This document shows positions 9,967-18,649 of a stretch of 64,000 bases of DNA, piece after piece. A program made the translations under genes and the position numbers. The notes beneath the pieces were generated by a model. The model was not told the origin of the DNA and ran no database searches. It saw nothing but the letters and a program-made list of their open reading frames with translations. The DNA is from Pseudoalteromonas sp049257235 (GTDB taxonomy: Bacteria; Pseudomonadota; Gammaproteobacteria; Enterobacterales; Alteromonadaceae). The first letter of the stretch is position 1. The number at the start of each line of letters is the position of its first letter. Location of the stretch: the NCBI RefSeq assembly GCF_049257235.1, contig NZ_JBMMUF010000010.1, forward strand, positions 62,001 to 126,000, written 5' to 3'.

Positions 9967-10794
9967 ATGACAAGAATAATAGCTGTTTTGTTGGCGTCAG
10001 TGCTAAGCACTGCAAGTTATGCCCAAGATGGACGCTGGTTTGAAATTGAGGTGATGATTTTCACCCAGCCAAATGGCCAAATTACAGAAACACTGCGCAA
10101 TGAAGACATTGACGTAAGCAAATACGCATTCGATCAAGATTTACTCACGAGTGCCTACCAGCGAACACTGTCGCAACTGTGCTTGGAGGGTAAAATATCC
10201 CCCCCTGTTACACCAACCCCTACAGTTGATTTTTTTGCGCAGGAACAGCCACATTCAGCCATATGTGATTACAGCCAAGCAGACTTCGGTGGTCAACAGC
10301 AGCTACCAACTGTACTGCGCTTACCAGAATTTGAACACACCGACGCACCATACCTGTTGGCCACAAGCCAACTGCAATTTAGCGACAAAATTGCTGAGTT
10401 AAAACGCCAAGGCCGCCACACGATTCTCCATACAGGTTGGCGCTTCCCTGGCCAATCAAAACGTAAGGCACCCCGCTATCGCTTGTTTGCAGGCGATGCG
10501 GTTGTTATTAAACCGCAGAATGTTAATACGCCATTGGCGGGCGCCCTGCCTCTACCAAGCACTGCGCATGCTGATGCCGCCGTGCCACTGTGGCAATTAG
10601 ATGGCTTTTTAAAAGTTCATCTAAATCATTATTTGTACATCACTTCGAATTTATTGGTACGAGAGTCTGTTGATACAGACACAGACGTCAGCGCTGAATT
10701 TTCACAATTTCGACGCGTAATTTCAGGTGAGATCCATTACTTCGACCACCCGCATATTGGTATGTTGGTGCAAATTAGACGCTTTAATCACTAA
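9967..10794 (+). CDS. csiV: CsiV family secreted protein
   Basis: The 275-residue protein begins with a signal peptide (RIIAVLLASVLSTASYA, cleavage before QDGRWFEIEV) and so acts in the periplasm. The WFEIEVMIFTQ opening, the LPEF and LQFSDKIAELKRQGRHTILHTGWRFPG segments and the closing GEIHYFDHPHIGMLVQIRR are characteristic of the CsiV family. The Vibrio member is described as a peptidoglycan-binding protein needed for responses to non-canonical D-amino acids. The gene follows mfd as in related genomes. The TTG at 9958 overlaps the ribosome site TAGGAAG; the ATG at 9967 has proper spacing and gives the cleaner signal peptide. Confidence 0.85.
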   Translation: MTRIIAVLLASVLSTASYAQDGRWFEIEVMIFTQPNGQITETLRNEDIDVSKYAFDQDLLTSAYQRTLSQLCLEGKISPPVTPTPTVDFFAQEQPHSAICDYSQADFGGQQQLPTVLRLPEFEHTDAPYLLATSQLQFSDKIAELKRQGRHTILHTGWRFPGQSKRKAPRYRLFAGDAVVIKPQNVNTPLAGALPLPSTAHADAAVPLWQLDGFLKVHLNHYLYITSNLLVRESVDTDTDVSAEFSQFRRVISGEIHYFDHPHIGMLVQIRRFNH

Positions 10795-10815
10795 CACGTG
10801 ACAAGGAAAACAACG

Positions 10816-11067
10816 ATGAAAAAATCACTTTTTATTGCTATGGCAGCTGCGCTAACACTGACTGCATGTTCAAAAGTAACGCTTGAAAACTATGAACAAA
10901 TCAAAGTAGGCATGGACCGCGCTGAGGTAGAAGCATTGCTTGGTAGCCCATCAGCATGTGAAGAAAAAACACTGCACACTAACTGTGTGTGGGGCTCTGA
11001 CAGCAAGAACATTCAAGTAACCTTGGTATCAGACAAGGTTACTCTGTTCTCTGAAAAAGGCCTTTAA
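10816..11067 (+). CDS. Small SmpA/OmlA-like lipoprotein
   Basis: This 83-residue protein has a lipoprotein signal with lipobox L-T-A-C (ALTLTACSK), so it should be lipidated. The mature part has the pattern Y-E-Q-I-K-V-G-M...A-E-V-E-A-L-L-G-S-P, typical of BamE/SmpA-like or DUF3862-type small domains, and two Cys residues that could pair. A ribosome site AAGGA precedes the ATG. It follows csiV closely and may be cotranscribed. A perfect 9-bp hairpin follows. The function is unknown; such domains often bind other envelope proteins. Confidence 0.75.
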   Translation: MKKSLFIAMAAALTLTACSKVTLENYEQIKVGMDRAEVEALLGSPSACEEKTLHTNCVWGSDSKNIQVTLVSDKVTLFSEKGL

Positions 11068-11077
11068 GACCCGCACT

Positions 11078-11105
11078 AGCAGTGCTGGATAGCCCTAGCA
11101 CTGCT
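11078..11105. terminator. Hairpin between convergent genes, possible bidirectional terminator
   Basis: AGCAGTGCT and AGCACTGCT form a perfect 9-bp stem around a 10-base loop, just between two converging genes. T runs on either side are short, so termination strength is uncertain. Confidence 0.5.
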
Positions 11106-12472
11106 TACTTATCTTCAATCGCTTCAAGCGCGACGATTTTAGAACGATTGACCGTAACTTTGTAACGTTGTAAATGGCGCTCTGAGCTGTTTTTAATCGA
11201 TACCAAAACCAGATTCACTTGATAACGACGCTCGACACTGTGCTTACGTATATTCTTGCCTGTAAACTCGTAGAGCTTCCCTGCACCTTTTTTCAAATAC
11301 CGCACCATAGGAGCAAAGCTGATACTCATGGTATGGTTCAGTGCGTCATATCCAGGCAGGAAACCATCAACCAGCACATCCGAATCAAATTTTAGATGCA
11401 ACCAATGCGCCGCCTGCTTATTTTGTTGTCGACGCTTCGAAAATATTGCATCAACATCTTCGGGAATGTCTTTTACATTGATGTATTCTAACCACACTTT
11501 TTCTTTCACTATGCGTTTTTGCGTAGTGGTGTTTAAGTAGGAATGTAACCATTTAGCCCGCCCTCGGATAATGCGCCGCCAGACAAAGTGTGTCACATCC
11601 TCTTTGAATATTTCCCGTAACCCATAAATCACGGCAAGCATGGTCACTAGACTCACGGTGATCTGGGTGAAATTAGTGCGGGCATTGAGAACAATAACCA
11701 TAACCACTGACATGATAGCGGCGGTAACAAGGCCTTTAACCATGCGCTTTAGCACCGTGTTCAAATGCGTCGTTTCGCGCTTTAACACGACCCCATATTC
11801 AATGAGCCTTTGCAGCAATAACATCTTGTTAGATAGGCGATTAGGGTCATCTAACGTTGTTGTCGCATTGTAGTTTTCATTGTTACGGTGTTCGCTCTCT
11901 TCTTGGCAAAATTGCAACAGCTCGCTGCGTTGCTCTGTGTACGCGGAAGACTTTGTCATGCTGTCTAACAGCTTTAGGATCCCTTGCTCAATATGCCAAC
12001 TCAGGAAGTTGTCTGCGTTGGCGTAAAAAGACATCAACTTATTGTCTTTTGGCTGGTAGCGTCGCAAACGCTTGAGTAAACGTTTCGCTTCGTCTTTGAG
12101 GGCTAACGCCCGCTCGTAAAATTGCGCCTCATCATCAATTAACACCACTTCAGCTAGATCAGTTTCCATCGCTAAACGCACTTGGTAACAATACAAGTTC
12201 AGATTCTGGCGATATTCTTGCTCATCCCCCCTCACCTTGCTCACATAACGACTGCGCACTAAGGGTAAATGGATGCCACTGGCGTTATACGCTAAACGGC
12301 TGCGAATGTGGTTATAGTAAAAATGCTCTTCAGTGAGGGTATTGGGATTGATCCCCATCTCATTAGGGATACAAAAATACAATTCGGTGCGGGTCTTGGA
12401 TTTGGGTAACAAAGACTGGCTTATGAGTAAGCGCAGACCTTCGTCTAGTTTGAGCGAGGCGGTATCGTGCAA
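11105..12472 (-). CDS. Uncharacterised two-helix inner-membrane protein
   Basis: I do not recognise this 455-residue protein. It has no signal peptide. A long charged, helix-rich N-terminal part (residues about 1-245, including a KRLLKRLRRY stretch) is followed by two hydrophobic segments at about 246-263 and 270-288, then a C-terminal part rich in basic residues and beta-like stretches. Both large parts would therefore lie on the same side, probably the cytoplasm. The start appears to be TTG, because AAGGGA lies 8 bases upstream; the first in-frame ATG is residue 39 and would remove conserved-looking sequence. It stands alone on the minus strand, between a converging lipoprotein gene and the TonB receptor. 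Confidence 0.7.
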   Translation of the reverse strand: MHDTASLKLDEGLRLLISQSLLPKSKTRTELYFCIPNEMGINPNTLTEEHFYYNHIRSRLAYNASGIHLPLVRSRYVSKVRGDEQEYRQNLNLYCYQVRLAMETDLAEVVLIDDEAQFYERALALKDEAKRLLKRLRRYQPKDNKLMSFYANADNFLSWHIEQGILKLLDSMTKSSAYTEQRSELLQFCQEESEHRNNENYNATTTLDDPNRLSNKMLLLQRLIEYGVVLKRETTHLNTVLKRMVKGLVTAAIMSVVMVIVLNARTNFTQITVSLVTMLAVIYGLREIFKEDVTHFVWRRIIRGRAKWLHSYLNTTTQKRIVKEKVWLEYINVKDIPEDVDAIFSKRRQQNKQAAHWLHLKFDSDVLVDGFLPGYDALNHTMSISFAPMVRYLKKGAGKLYEFTGKNIRKHSVERRYQVNLVLVSIKNSSERHLQRYKVTVNRSKIVALEAIEDK

Positions 12473-12525
12473 GCAGCAAGTCCCTTATTTTATTGATAAA
12501 TTAAGTATAACCTAAATTTTAGAAT

Positions 12526-12560
12526 AAAAAAAAAGCCTACCACATAGTGGTAGGCTTTTT
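12526..12560 (-). terminator. Rho-independent terminator of the TonB receptor gene
   Basis: GCCTACCAC pairs perfectly with GTGGTAGGC around a 3-base loop. It is flanked by an A run on the left and a T run on the right, so it can work on both strands. It lies 27 bases after the receptor stop. Confidence 0.88.
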
Positions 12561-12586
12561 ACTCAATGTGCTAAAGCAAACAATGA

Positions 12587-15280
12587 TTAGAACTTAACAT
12601 TTACAGTCGCGAAGAAGCGACGACCTAGTACATCGTACGTGTACGGGTCAGTGTTAGAGTCATTGTTACCTGTGTAGTATGGAGGCTGCTTGTCAAACAA
12701 GTTGTTCACACCACCAGAAAGCGTTACTGCATCGCTAACGATGTAAGAGCCGCTTAGGTCATGGTACACAACGCTTGGCGTTGTAGGAGCAAGGCAGCTT
12801 GTTTTACCGATACAGTTGTAGCTATCCATACCTGCGATGTAGCGCGCCTTGTACTGCGCATCCCAGCTATCGCCAGCAACACTTAGCGTGAAGTTTGACT
12901 TAATGTCAGCATAACCACCGATACCTGCAGTAATAAGGCCTGCGTAATCAGTTGTATCGTCAAGTACAGTTACTACGTACTCGTCTAGGTAAGTTGTATC
13001 AAGAGCCGCTTTCCAGTTAAGGTCAGCTGCTTCAAATGTGTAAACTAGGTTGATGTCTACACCTGAAGTCTTCTCAGCACCAATGTTTTGTAGTTGGTTG
13101 TTGAACTTGATACGACCTGTTGTGTCCATGCTGATGTTAGCTGATTGACACAAAACGGTGTTCGCGTTTGCAGAAGTAGCAAGACACTGATCAACAATGT
13201 ATTGCTCGTTTACAGACGCAATAGCATTTTCAATTTCGATATCGTAGTAGTCAACAGTCATGCTGAAGCCTTCGAACCATTGTGGCTCATATACGATACC
13301 AGCAGTGAACGTATCAGCTTGCTCAGGAGTTAGAAGCTGGTTACCACCTACAGTTACTTCTGCTTGGTCTTGTGCACCAGGGAAAGTAACTTGTTCGAAT
13401 GAAGGTGAGTTACCTGAGTAAAGCTCATCAACAGTTGGCGCACGGAACGCAGTTGATACTACGCTACGCATCATCAGCTCGCTGTTTACTTTCCAAGTAA
13501 GACCTAGCTTCCACGTTTCGTCTGAACCGAATGTGCTGTAGTCAAACGCACGAATAGCAGCGCTTAAATCTACCATTTCTGCAAATGGTGCATCCGCGAT
13601 TAGTGGCAATGCAAATTCAACGTATGCTTCGTTTACATCGAAGCCACCTGACGTTGGCTCAACTTTAGGATCGTTAGCAAGACCCTGAGCAGTCAGTGAA
13701 TCAGGGATGTACCATGCTTTTTCTTGACGACGCTCGATACCTGCTGCGAATGCTGCATAACCTGCTGGCATTTCGAACATTTCACCTGAAAGTGACGCCG
13801 CGATTAGGAATAACTGGCTACCACCTGAGTTTTGCTCAGTGTATAGGAACTCTTGCATGTTATCGTACTGCCAAGAGCTTTGTGCGATTGGGTCGAATGT
13901 ACCCGCTGTAATAGCGTCTTGGATTGAACCCATGTTGTGTAGGTTCTCAAGGCGGTCTACTGAGTCGTTACGACCAAAGTTTGCAGAGAAGTCCCATGCG
14001 TAATCACCGATGATACCTTCAGCACCGATAACTGCACGCACTGTATCTACAGTTTGTGAGAAGTTACGCGTACCTGTGTCTGTCATACGACGACCGTAGA
14101 AGATGTCGTCGCCGTATTGGTAGTTAACAACTTCTGTTTGCACGAAATCACCGTCAGCGTCTAGGTCATAGTAACCGTCGCCATCGATGTCTACACCGCG
14201 CTCATAAGTTTGGCTAAGTAGAGACTCGTCCATACCTTCAGCATAAGTGAAACCAAACCATACTGGTTGTGGTGCCATTTGTTGCTCTGACCAACGCTTA
14301 GTGTAAGTGAATTCAGAGAACAACATTGTGTCGTCGTTTAACTCGAAGTTCGCAACACCTGTTAGGTTCAGACGCTCCATCGGCGTGTACAGGTAACTTG
14401 TCGCTGAGTAGTTGTAACGGTCAGCGTTAGTGAACGGGTGGTACTCGCCACCACGACCTGAAATGCCAGAATCTACAGCTAGACCTGTTGTCGACTCTTC
14501 GCCGTCTACAAGCACAGTACCTGTATTGTCATTCCAGATGTGGCCGCCTGCAGAGTATACAGAACCTGCACAGTAAAGACCGTTTGCACCTTCTGCTAGT
14601 GGGCATTTAGAAAATGCACGATCAGCTTGTGATGCGTCGCCACGGTCAGTGTACTGAAGACCGATTACTACGTTACCGCGGTCAAAAGAACCACCTAATG
14701 TGATATCGAATGAGCTCTCTTCAGCATCACCTTCGCCAGACATAGCCGTGTTAACGTTCATGTCTAGACCTTCGAAATCATCTTTAAGGATGATGTTCAC
14801 AACACCAGCAACAGCGTCAGTACCGTATACTGCAGATGCGCCGTCTTTAAGTACTTCTACCTGCTTGATCATAGAAACAGGGATAGTGTTAAGGTCAACA
14901 GTTGCAGCAGCACCTGTGCCTGAGTTGATCATACGACGACCGTTCACAAGAACAAGCGTACGCTGAGCACCAAGACCACGAAGGTCGATACGTGCGTTAC
15001 CGCCTGAACCGTTGTTGATGCCTGGGTTGGTCATCGCACCGCCAGTAGCGGTCATTTTTTGAAGAACGCTATCGATGCTTGTTGCGCCCATCGCTTTGAT
15101 GTCGTCTGCACCGATAAGTGTAACTGGGCTAGCGGTTTCCATATCTGAACGCTTAATGCGAGAACCCGTTACTTGAATTTTCTCAATCGCTTCAGCTGAA
15201 GAATCTGCTGCGATTGCTTGAACACTTGAGAACATAGGCAGTGCTGCTAATACAGCTAGCCCTAGTTGTGTCTTTTTCAT
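12587..15280 (-). CDS. TonB-dependent outer-membrane receptor
   Basis: The 897-residue protein starts with a signal peptide (KKTQLGLAVLAALPMFSSVQA) and then has an EKIQVTGSRIKR opening, a plug domain (SPVTLIGADDIKAMGATSIDSVL, LRGLGAQRTLVLVNGRR, IKQVEVLKDGASAVYGTDAVAGVVNIIL) and a barrel ending in Phe (FFATVNVKF), as expected for insertion by BAM. It would import a large substrate using TonB energy. Three close Cys pairs in predicted loops may form disulphides, and there is an Asp-rich stretch (DIDGDGYYDLDADGD) that could bind calcium. No neighbouring genes reveal the substrate. It has its own terminator and a long upstream region with palindromes. Confidence 0.93.
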   Translation of the reverse strand: MKKTQLGLAVLAALPMFSSVQAIAADSSAEAIEKIQVTGSRIKRSDMETASPVTLIGADDIKAMGATSIDSVLQKMTATGGAMTNPGINNGSGGNARIDLRGLGAQRTLVLVNGRRMINSGTGAAATVDLNTIPVSMIKQVEVLKDGASAVYGTDAVAGVVNIILKDDFEGLDMNVNTAMSGEGDAEESSFDITLGGSFDRGNVVIGLQYTDRGDASQADRAFSKCPLAEGANGLYCAGSVYSAGGHIWNDNTGTVLVDGEESTTGLAVDSGISGRGGEYHPFTNADRYNYSATSYLYTPMERLNLTGVANFELNDDTMLFSEFTYTKRWSEQQMAPQPVWFGFTYAEGMDESLLSQTYERGVDIDGDGYYDLDADGDFVQTEVVNYQYGDDIFYGRRMTDTGTRNFSQTVDTVRAVIGAEGIIGDYAWDFSANFGRNDSVDRLENLHNMGSIQDAITAGTFDPIAQSSWQYDNMQEFLYTEQNSGGSQLFLIAASLSGEMFEMPAGYAAFAAGIERRQEKAWYIPDSLTAQGLANDPKVEPTSGGFDVNEAYVEFALPLIADAPFAEMVDLSAAIRAFDYSTFGSDETWKLGLTWKVNSELMMRSVVSTAFRAPTVDELYSGNSPSFEQVTFPGAQDQAEVTVGGNQLLTPEQADTFTAGIVYEPQWFEGFSMTVDYYDIEIENAIASVNEQYIVDQCLATSANANTVLCQSANISMDTTGRIKFNNQLQNIGAEKTSGVDINLVYTFEAADLNWKAALDTTYLDEYVVTVLDDTTDYAGLITAGIGGYADIKSNFTLSVAGDSWDAQYKARYIAGMDSYNCIGKTSCLAPTTPSVVYHDLSGSYIVSDAVTLSGGVNNLFDKQPPYYTGNNDSNTDPYTYDVLGRRFFATVNVKF

Positions 15281-15304
15281 AATAAACCCTACTTGTTGAA
15301 GTTT

Positions 15305-15355
15305 TACCTAATTTAGGTAGGTATGCAGTTCATTTTTATATGAATCTCCTGCATA
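15305..15355 (-). promoter_or_regulatory. Two stem-loops in the putative leader of the TonB receptor mRNA
   Basis: TACCTAA-T-TTAGGTA (15305-15319) is a perfect 7-bp stem. Directly upstream in the transcript, TATGCAG/CTGCATA (15322-15328 with 15349-15355) encloses a second stem TTCAT/ATGAA (15329-15333 with 15340-15344). Both lie 25-75 bases before the receptor start codon. A regulatory role is inference. Confidence 0.4.
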
Positions 15356-15557
15356 GCGGGCAGCAACTTAGGCGGATTTAACTGAACAATAACTGAATGA
15401 ACGAACACCATACAACCAAACCAATGAAACTCAAATTTTTGTGATGGCGCATGTAAAGAAATGTAATAAATGTATCCGCTAAGCCGTGTTGTTTTTAAGG
15501 CTTTTAGCATTTCTAAGTTATCGTAAATTTGATACTTGAAACTGAAGTGTCGATCTT

Positions 15558-15587
15558 TGTAATCAAATGTAATCATCCATGATTACA
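15558..15587. promoter_or_regulatory. Palindromic TGTAATCA cluster, candidate operator
   Basis: TGTAATCAT-CC-ATGATTACA (15568-15587) is a perfect 20-bp palindrome. A third copy of the octamer TGTAATCA lies at 15558-15565, exactly 10 bases upstream of the next. It is about 290 bases before the TonB receptor start and far from any other promoter. The regulator is unknown. Confidence 0.5.
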
Positions 15588-15819
15588 ACTACTCGGACGA
15601 ATATTTACAACTTGTACACAAGCGGTTATTCATACGTTTAAAATAAGGGATGGAAATTAATAGCTTAACGATCAGCTTATATATGGTCGGATGTGCAACA
15701 TCGATGAGGATAAGAACAAAACTAAACTCTTACAGACGATAACAGCGCCCTGCTGTACGTAATTATTACAGGTCTAAGCATCAAATGACGGTAATAAAGT
15801 GGCTGAACCCTTATGCTCG

Positions 15820-16263
15820 TTAAAATTGAGAGACGGTAATGGGATAAAAAACAGAGCGCGCTTGCCCTTGGTACTGAATATCGACGTTGAGATGCCACAC
15901 CATGCGAGGCTCTGAGCAGCTACCTACCATGATCCTTGCTACCCATTTGTGCGTATCGACTTGAGTAAACTGAACTGGAATGGTGCCCATATACATTGTC
16001 ACCCCTGTCATGGCTGCGCTTTTTACAGCGCCCTGTTTATTTAGAGTCAGTGACACCTCAAATGGTGTCTCTGGTGACACGGAGTCTTCGCTAATAGCAA
16101 AGGTGCCGATTTCAGTAGTGTGCGGGTGGAATGTACAACATTCAGACGTACGCTCATTATCGTCTATACTCATGGCTGCGTCGTCACAACCACTTAGCAT
16201 AAAAACCAATGTTAAACATGCGATGAAATTAATGACTACGGATGTAGGTTGAGTGGGCCACAT
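15820..16263 (-). CDS. Lipoprotein beside the cbb3 operon, possibly YtkA-like
   Basis: This 147-residue protein has a lipoprotein signal with lipobox L23-S-G-C26. The mature part shows vicinal Cys42-Cys43 followed by His46 and His48, then a beta-sandwich-like pattern: PFEVSLTL, the Met-containing MTGVTMYMG (85-93), Cys115, and VWHLNVDIQYQG with a closing FYPITV. The pattern recalls YtkA/FixH-like domains, which often accompany copper-enzyme assembly genes. That similarity was judged by eye and is tentative. The gene is divergent from ccoN, which supports a link to the oxidase. It could instead be an unrelated secreted protein. Confidence 0.65.
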   Translation of the reverse strand: MWPTQPTSVVINFIACLTLVFMLSGCDDAAMSIDDNERTSECCTFHPHTTEIGTFAISEDSVSPETPFEVSLTLNKQGAVKSAAMTGVTMYMGTIPVQFTQVDTHKWVARIMVGSCSEPRMVWHLNVDIQYQGQARSVFYPITVSQF

Positions 16264-16578
16264 GATTGATTATTGAGCGTTTAGTTACTGCCGATTTTAT
16301 CGGATGACAAGATAGCTGGCTAGGCATTAGTTAAAAAATCCACAACTTCGGGTGATTATTTGATTGAAGTCATTATTTTAGCCATTTACGCTATCTTTTT
16401 AAGATCAAAAAATTTATCATTTCGACCGCAAATAATAAGAGTGTACCGAGTTTGCTTTCTGAAACGCTTAGCTTAATGAGAGTTTTAGGTAGCCGGCTTG
16501 TACACCATTCGTAGGCCCTATTCGAGAGAATAGGTATTTCATTTCTAATCGCATAAATAATGCAGCGGAAACCTGACA
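16264..16578. other. Divergent intergenic region upstream of ccoN
   Basis: These 315 bases contain no gene. They hold a candidate FNR-dependent promoter (16360-16397) and, in the predicted ccoN leader, a 7-bp hairpin CCTATTC-GAGA-GAATAGG (16517-16534) closed by a GNRA-type tetraloop. The leader would be about 170 bases long. Confidence 0.55.
16360..16397 (+). promoter_or_regulatory. Candidate FNR box and -10 element for ccoN
   Basis: TTGAT-tgaa-GTCAT (16360-16373) matches 8 of 10 fixed positions of the FNR consensus TTGAT-N4-ATCAA. A TATCTT at 16392-16397 sits where a -10 element belongs if the box is centred near -41.5. An fnr gene lies at the far end of the same cluster. Low-oxygen activation is inferred. 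Confidence 0.5.
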
Positions 16579-18012
16579 ATGAGCCAAACAGTAGCATCAC
16601 AAACTGAGTACAACTATAAAGTTGTTCGCCAATTCGCTATTATGACAGTGATTTGGGGCATCGTTGGCATGAGTGTTGGTGTACTTATTGCTGCCCAGCT
16701 AGCCTGGCCAGCATTAAACTTCGACACCCCATGGCTAACTTACTCTCGACTACGTCCGTTACACACGAACGCAGTTATCTTCGCATTCGGTACTAGTGCC
16801 CTATTTGCAACATCTTACTATGTTGTACAGCGCACCTGCCAAACGCGCCTTTTCTCCGACAAACTTGCAGCATTCACCTTCTGGGGCTGGCAACTTGTTA
16901 TCGTATTAGCAGCTATCACTCTGCCTATGGGTATCACTACCTCTAAAGAATATGCAGAGCTTGAGTGGCCAATCGATATCTTAATCGCCGTCGTATGGGT
17001 TTCTTACGCTGTTGTCTTCTTTGGCACACTGATCAAGCGTAAAGTGTCACATATCTACGTAGCCAACTGGTTCTACGCAGGCTTCATTATTACCGTTGCT
17101 ATCTTACACATCGTAAACAGCATGGCAGTACCTGTGTCTATGACTAAGTCATACTCAATCTATGCTGGTGCAGTTGATGCGATGGTACAGTGGTGGTACG
17201 GCCACAACGCGGTAGGTTTCCTACTGACTGCTGGTTTCCTTGGTATGATGTACTACTTCGTACCTAAGCAAGCAGGTCGCCCTGTTTATTCATACCGTCT
17301 ATCGGTTGTTCACTTCTGGGCACTTGTATCTCTATACATCTGGGCTGGTCCACACCACCTACACTATACTGCCCTACCTGACTGGACTCAGTCGCTAGGT
17401 ATGGTGATGTCAGTGATTCTATTCGTTCCTTCTTGGGGTGGTATGATCAACGGTATCATGACGCTTTCTGGCGCATGGCATAAACTACGTACGGATCCTG
17501 TACTACGTTTCCTTGTTGTTTCACTGTCTTTCTACGGTATGTCTACGTTTGAAGGTCCGATGATGGCAATTAAGTCAGTAAACGCACTTTCTCACTACAC
17601 TGACTGGACTGTAGGTCACGTACACTCAGGTGCCCTAGGTTGGGTTGCAATGATTTCAATCGGTGCAACATATCACCTGATCCCTGCATTGTTCGGCCAC
17701 AGCCGTATGTACAGTGTGAAACTCGTTAACACGCACTTCTGGCTACACACTGTTGGTGTTGTTCTATACATCGTAGCAATGTGGATTTCAGGTGTAATGC
17801 AAGGTCTTATGTGGCGTGCAGTAAACGAAGACGGCACATTGATGTACAGCTTCGTACAATCTCTTGAAGCCTCTTACCCGTTCTACATCATGCGTTTCCT
17901 AGGCGGTGTATTCATCGTGGCAGGTATGCTTGTGATGGCTTACAACAGCTACCGTACAATTGCAGCTAAAAAAGGCTCAATTGCAGACGATACGCAAGCA
18001 CAAGTAGCTTAA
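16579..18012 (+). CDS. ccoN: cbb3-type cytochrome c oxidase subunit I
   Basis: This is the catalytic haem-copper subunit, reducing oxygen to water with high affinity and pumping protons across the inner membrane. The 477-residue protein has about twelve membrane helices and the expected metal ligands: His in RPLHTNAVIFAFG, the CuB and haem ligands in WWYGHNAVGFL, GPHHLHYTALPDW and GHVHSGALGW. It is first in the ccoNOQP operon. Its codon use looks strongly biased, as expected for a highly expressed gene. The ATG is the only sensible start. Confidence 0.97.
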   Translation: MSQTVASQTEYNYKVVRQFAIMTVIWGIVGMSVGVLIAAQLAWPALNFDTPWLTYSRLRPLHTNAVIFAFGTSALFATSYYVVQRTCQTRLFSDKLAAFTFWGWQLVIVLAAITLPMGITTSKEYAELEWPIDILIAVVWVSYAVVFFGTLIKRKVSHIYVANWFYAGFIITVAILHIVNSMAVPVSMTKSYSIYAGAVDAMVQWWYGHNAVGFLLTAGFLGMMYYFVPKQAGRPVYSYRLSVVHFWALVSLYIWAGPHHLHYTALPDWTQSLGMVMSVILFVPSWGGMINGIMTLSGAWHKLRTDPVLRFLVVSLSFYGMSTFEGPMMAIKSVNALSHYTDWTVGHVHSGALGWVAMISIGATYHLIPALFGHSRMYSVKLVNTHFWLHTVGVVLYIVAMWISGVMQGLMWRAVNEDGTLMYSFVQSLEASYPFYIMRFLGGVFIVAGMLVMAYNSYRTIAAKKGSIADDTQAQVA

Positions 18013-18023
18013 GGGGTAAGGTA

Positions 18024-18644
18024 ATGAGCAACAAAAACTCTAACAACAAACACGAAATTGTTGAAAAGAACGTTGGCCTAATGGCTATCCTAACAGTGTT
18101 CGCTATTAGCTTCGGTGCACTTGTGGAAATCACACCGTTGATGTTCCAAAAAGACACCACTGAGCCTGTAGACGGCTTACGCCCTCTTACAGCGCTAGAG
18201 CTTGAAGGCCGCGACATCTATGTGCGTGAAGGTTGTTACAACTGTCACTCACAAATGATCCGTCCTTTCCGCGACGAAGTTGAGCGTTATGGTCACTACT
18301 CAGTAGCGGGTGAAAGCGTTTGGGACCACCCATTCCAGTGGGGCTCTAAGCGTACCGGTCCAGATTTGGCTCGTGTTGGTGAACGTTATTCTGACGATTG
18401 GCACTACGCGCACTTAATGGATCCACGTGCAGTGGTTCCAGAGTCAAACATGCCAGCTTTTCCTTGGTTGGATGAAAACGTACTTGATGGCGAGTTAACT
18501 GCTAAGAAAATGGAAGTCTTCCGCGACTTCGGCGTACCTTACACGGATGAGCAAATCCAAGGTGCCCAAGAGTCGGTTAAAGGCAAGACTGAAATGGAAG
18601 CGCTTATCGCTTACTTGCAGCAACTTGGTACACACTTGAAGTAA
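18024..18644 (+). CDS. ccoO: cbb3-type cytochrome c oxidase subunit II (monohaem cytochrome c)
   Basis: The 206-residue subunit has one N-terminal membrane anchor (VGLMAILTVFAISFGALVEI) and one c-type haem motif, GCYNCHSQM, with the distal region AFPWLDENVLDG supplying the likely Met environment. It passes electrons from CcoP to the catalytic subunit. A strong AAGGGGTAAGG ribosome site precedes the ATG, 11 bases after ccoN. Length and motif order match the family. Confidence 0.97.
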   Translation: MSNKNSNNKHEIVEKNVGLMAILTVFAISFGALVEITPLMFQKDTTEPVDGLRPLTALELEGRDIYVREGCYNCHSQMIRPFRDEVERYGHYSVAGESVWDHPFQWGSKRTGPDLARVGERYSDDWHYAHLMDPRAVVPESNMPAFPWLDENVLDGELTAKKMEVFRDFGVPYTDEQIQGAQESVKGKTEMEALIAYLQQLGTHLK

Positions 18645-18649
18645 TTATT

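Larger units (their letters stand above)
15281..15819. other. Long intergenic region upstream of the TonB receptor
   Basis: These 539 bases hold no gene I can support. On the minus strand an 87-codon frame (15313-15576) is open, but its product is not protein-like and its start lies inside a palindrome. The stretch contains two adjacent hairpins near the receptor start and a palindromic octamer cluster at 15558-15587, listed separately, and is otherwise AT-rich. It probably contains the receptor promoter and a long leader. Confidence 0.6.

Noticed and set aside
15313..15576. 87-codon frame in the TonB receptor leader
   Set aside because: Its start lies in a palindrome, it ends in the leader hairpins, and its product has no recognisable features.
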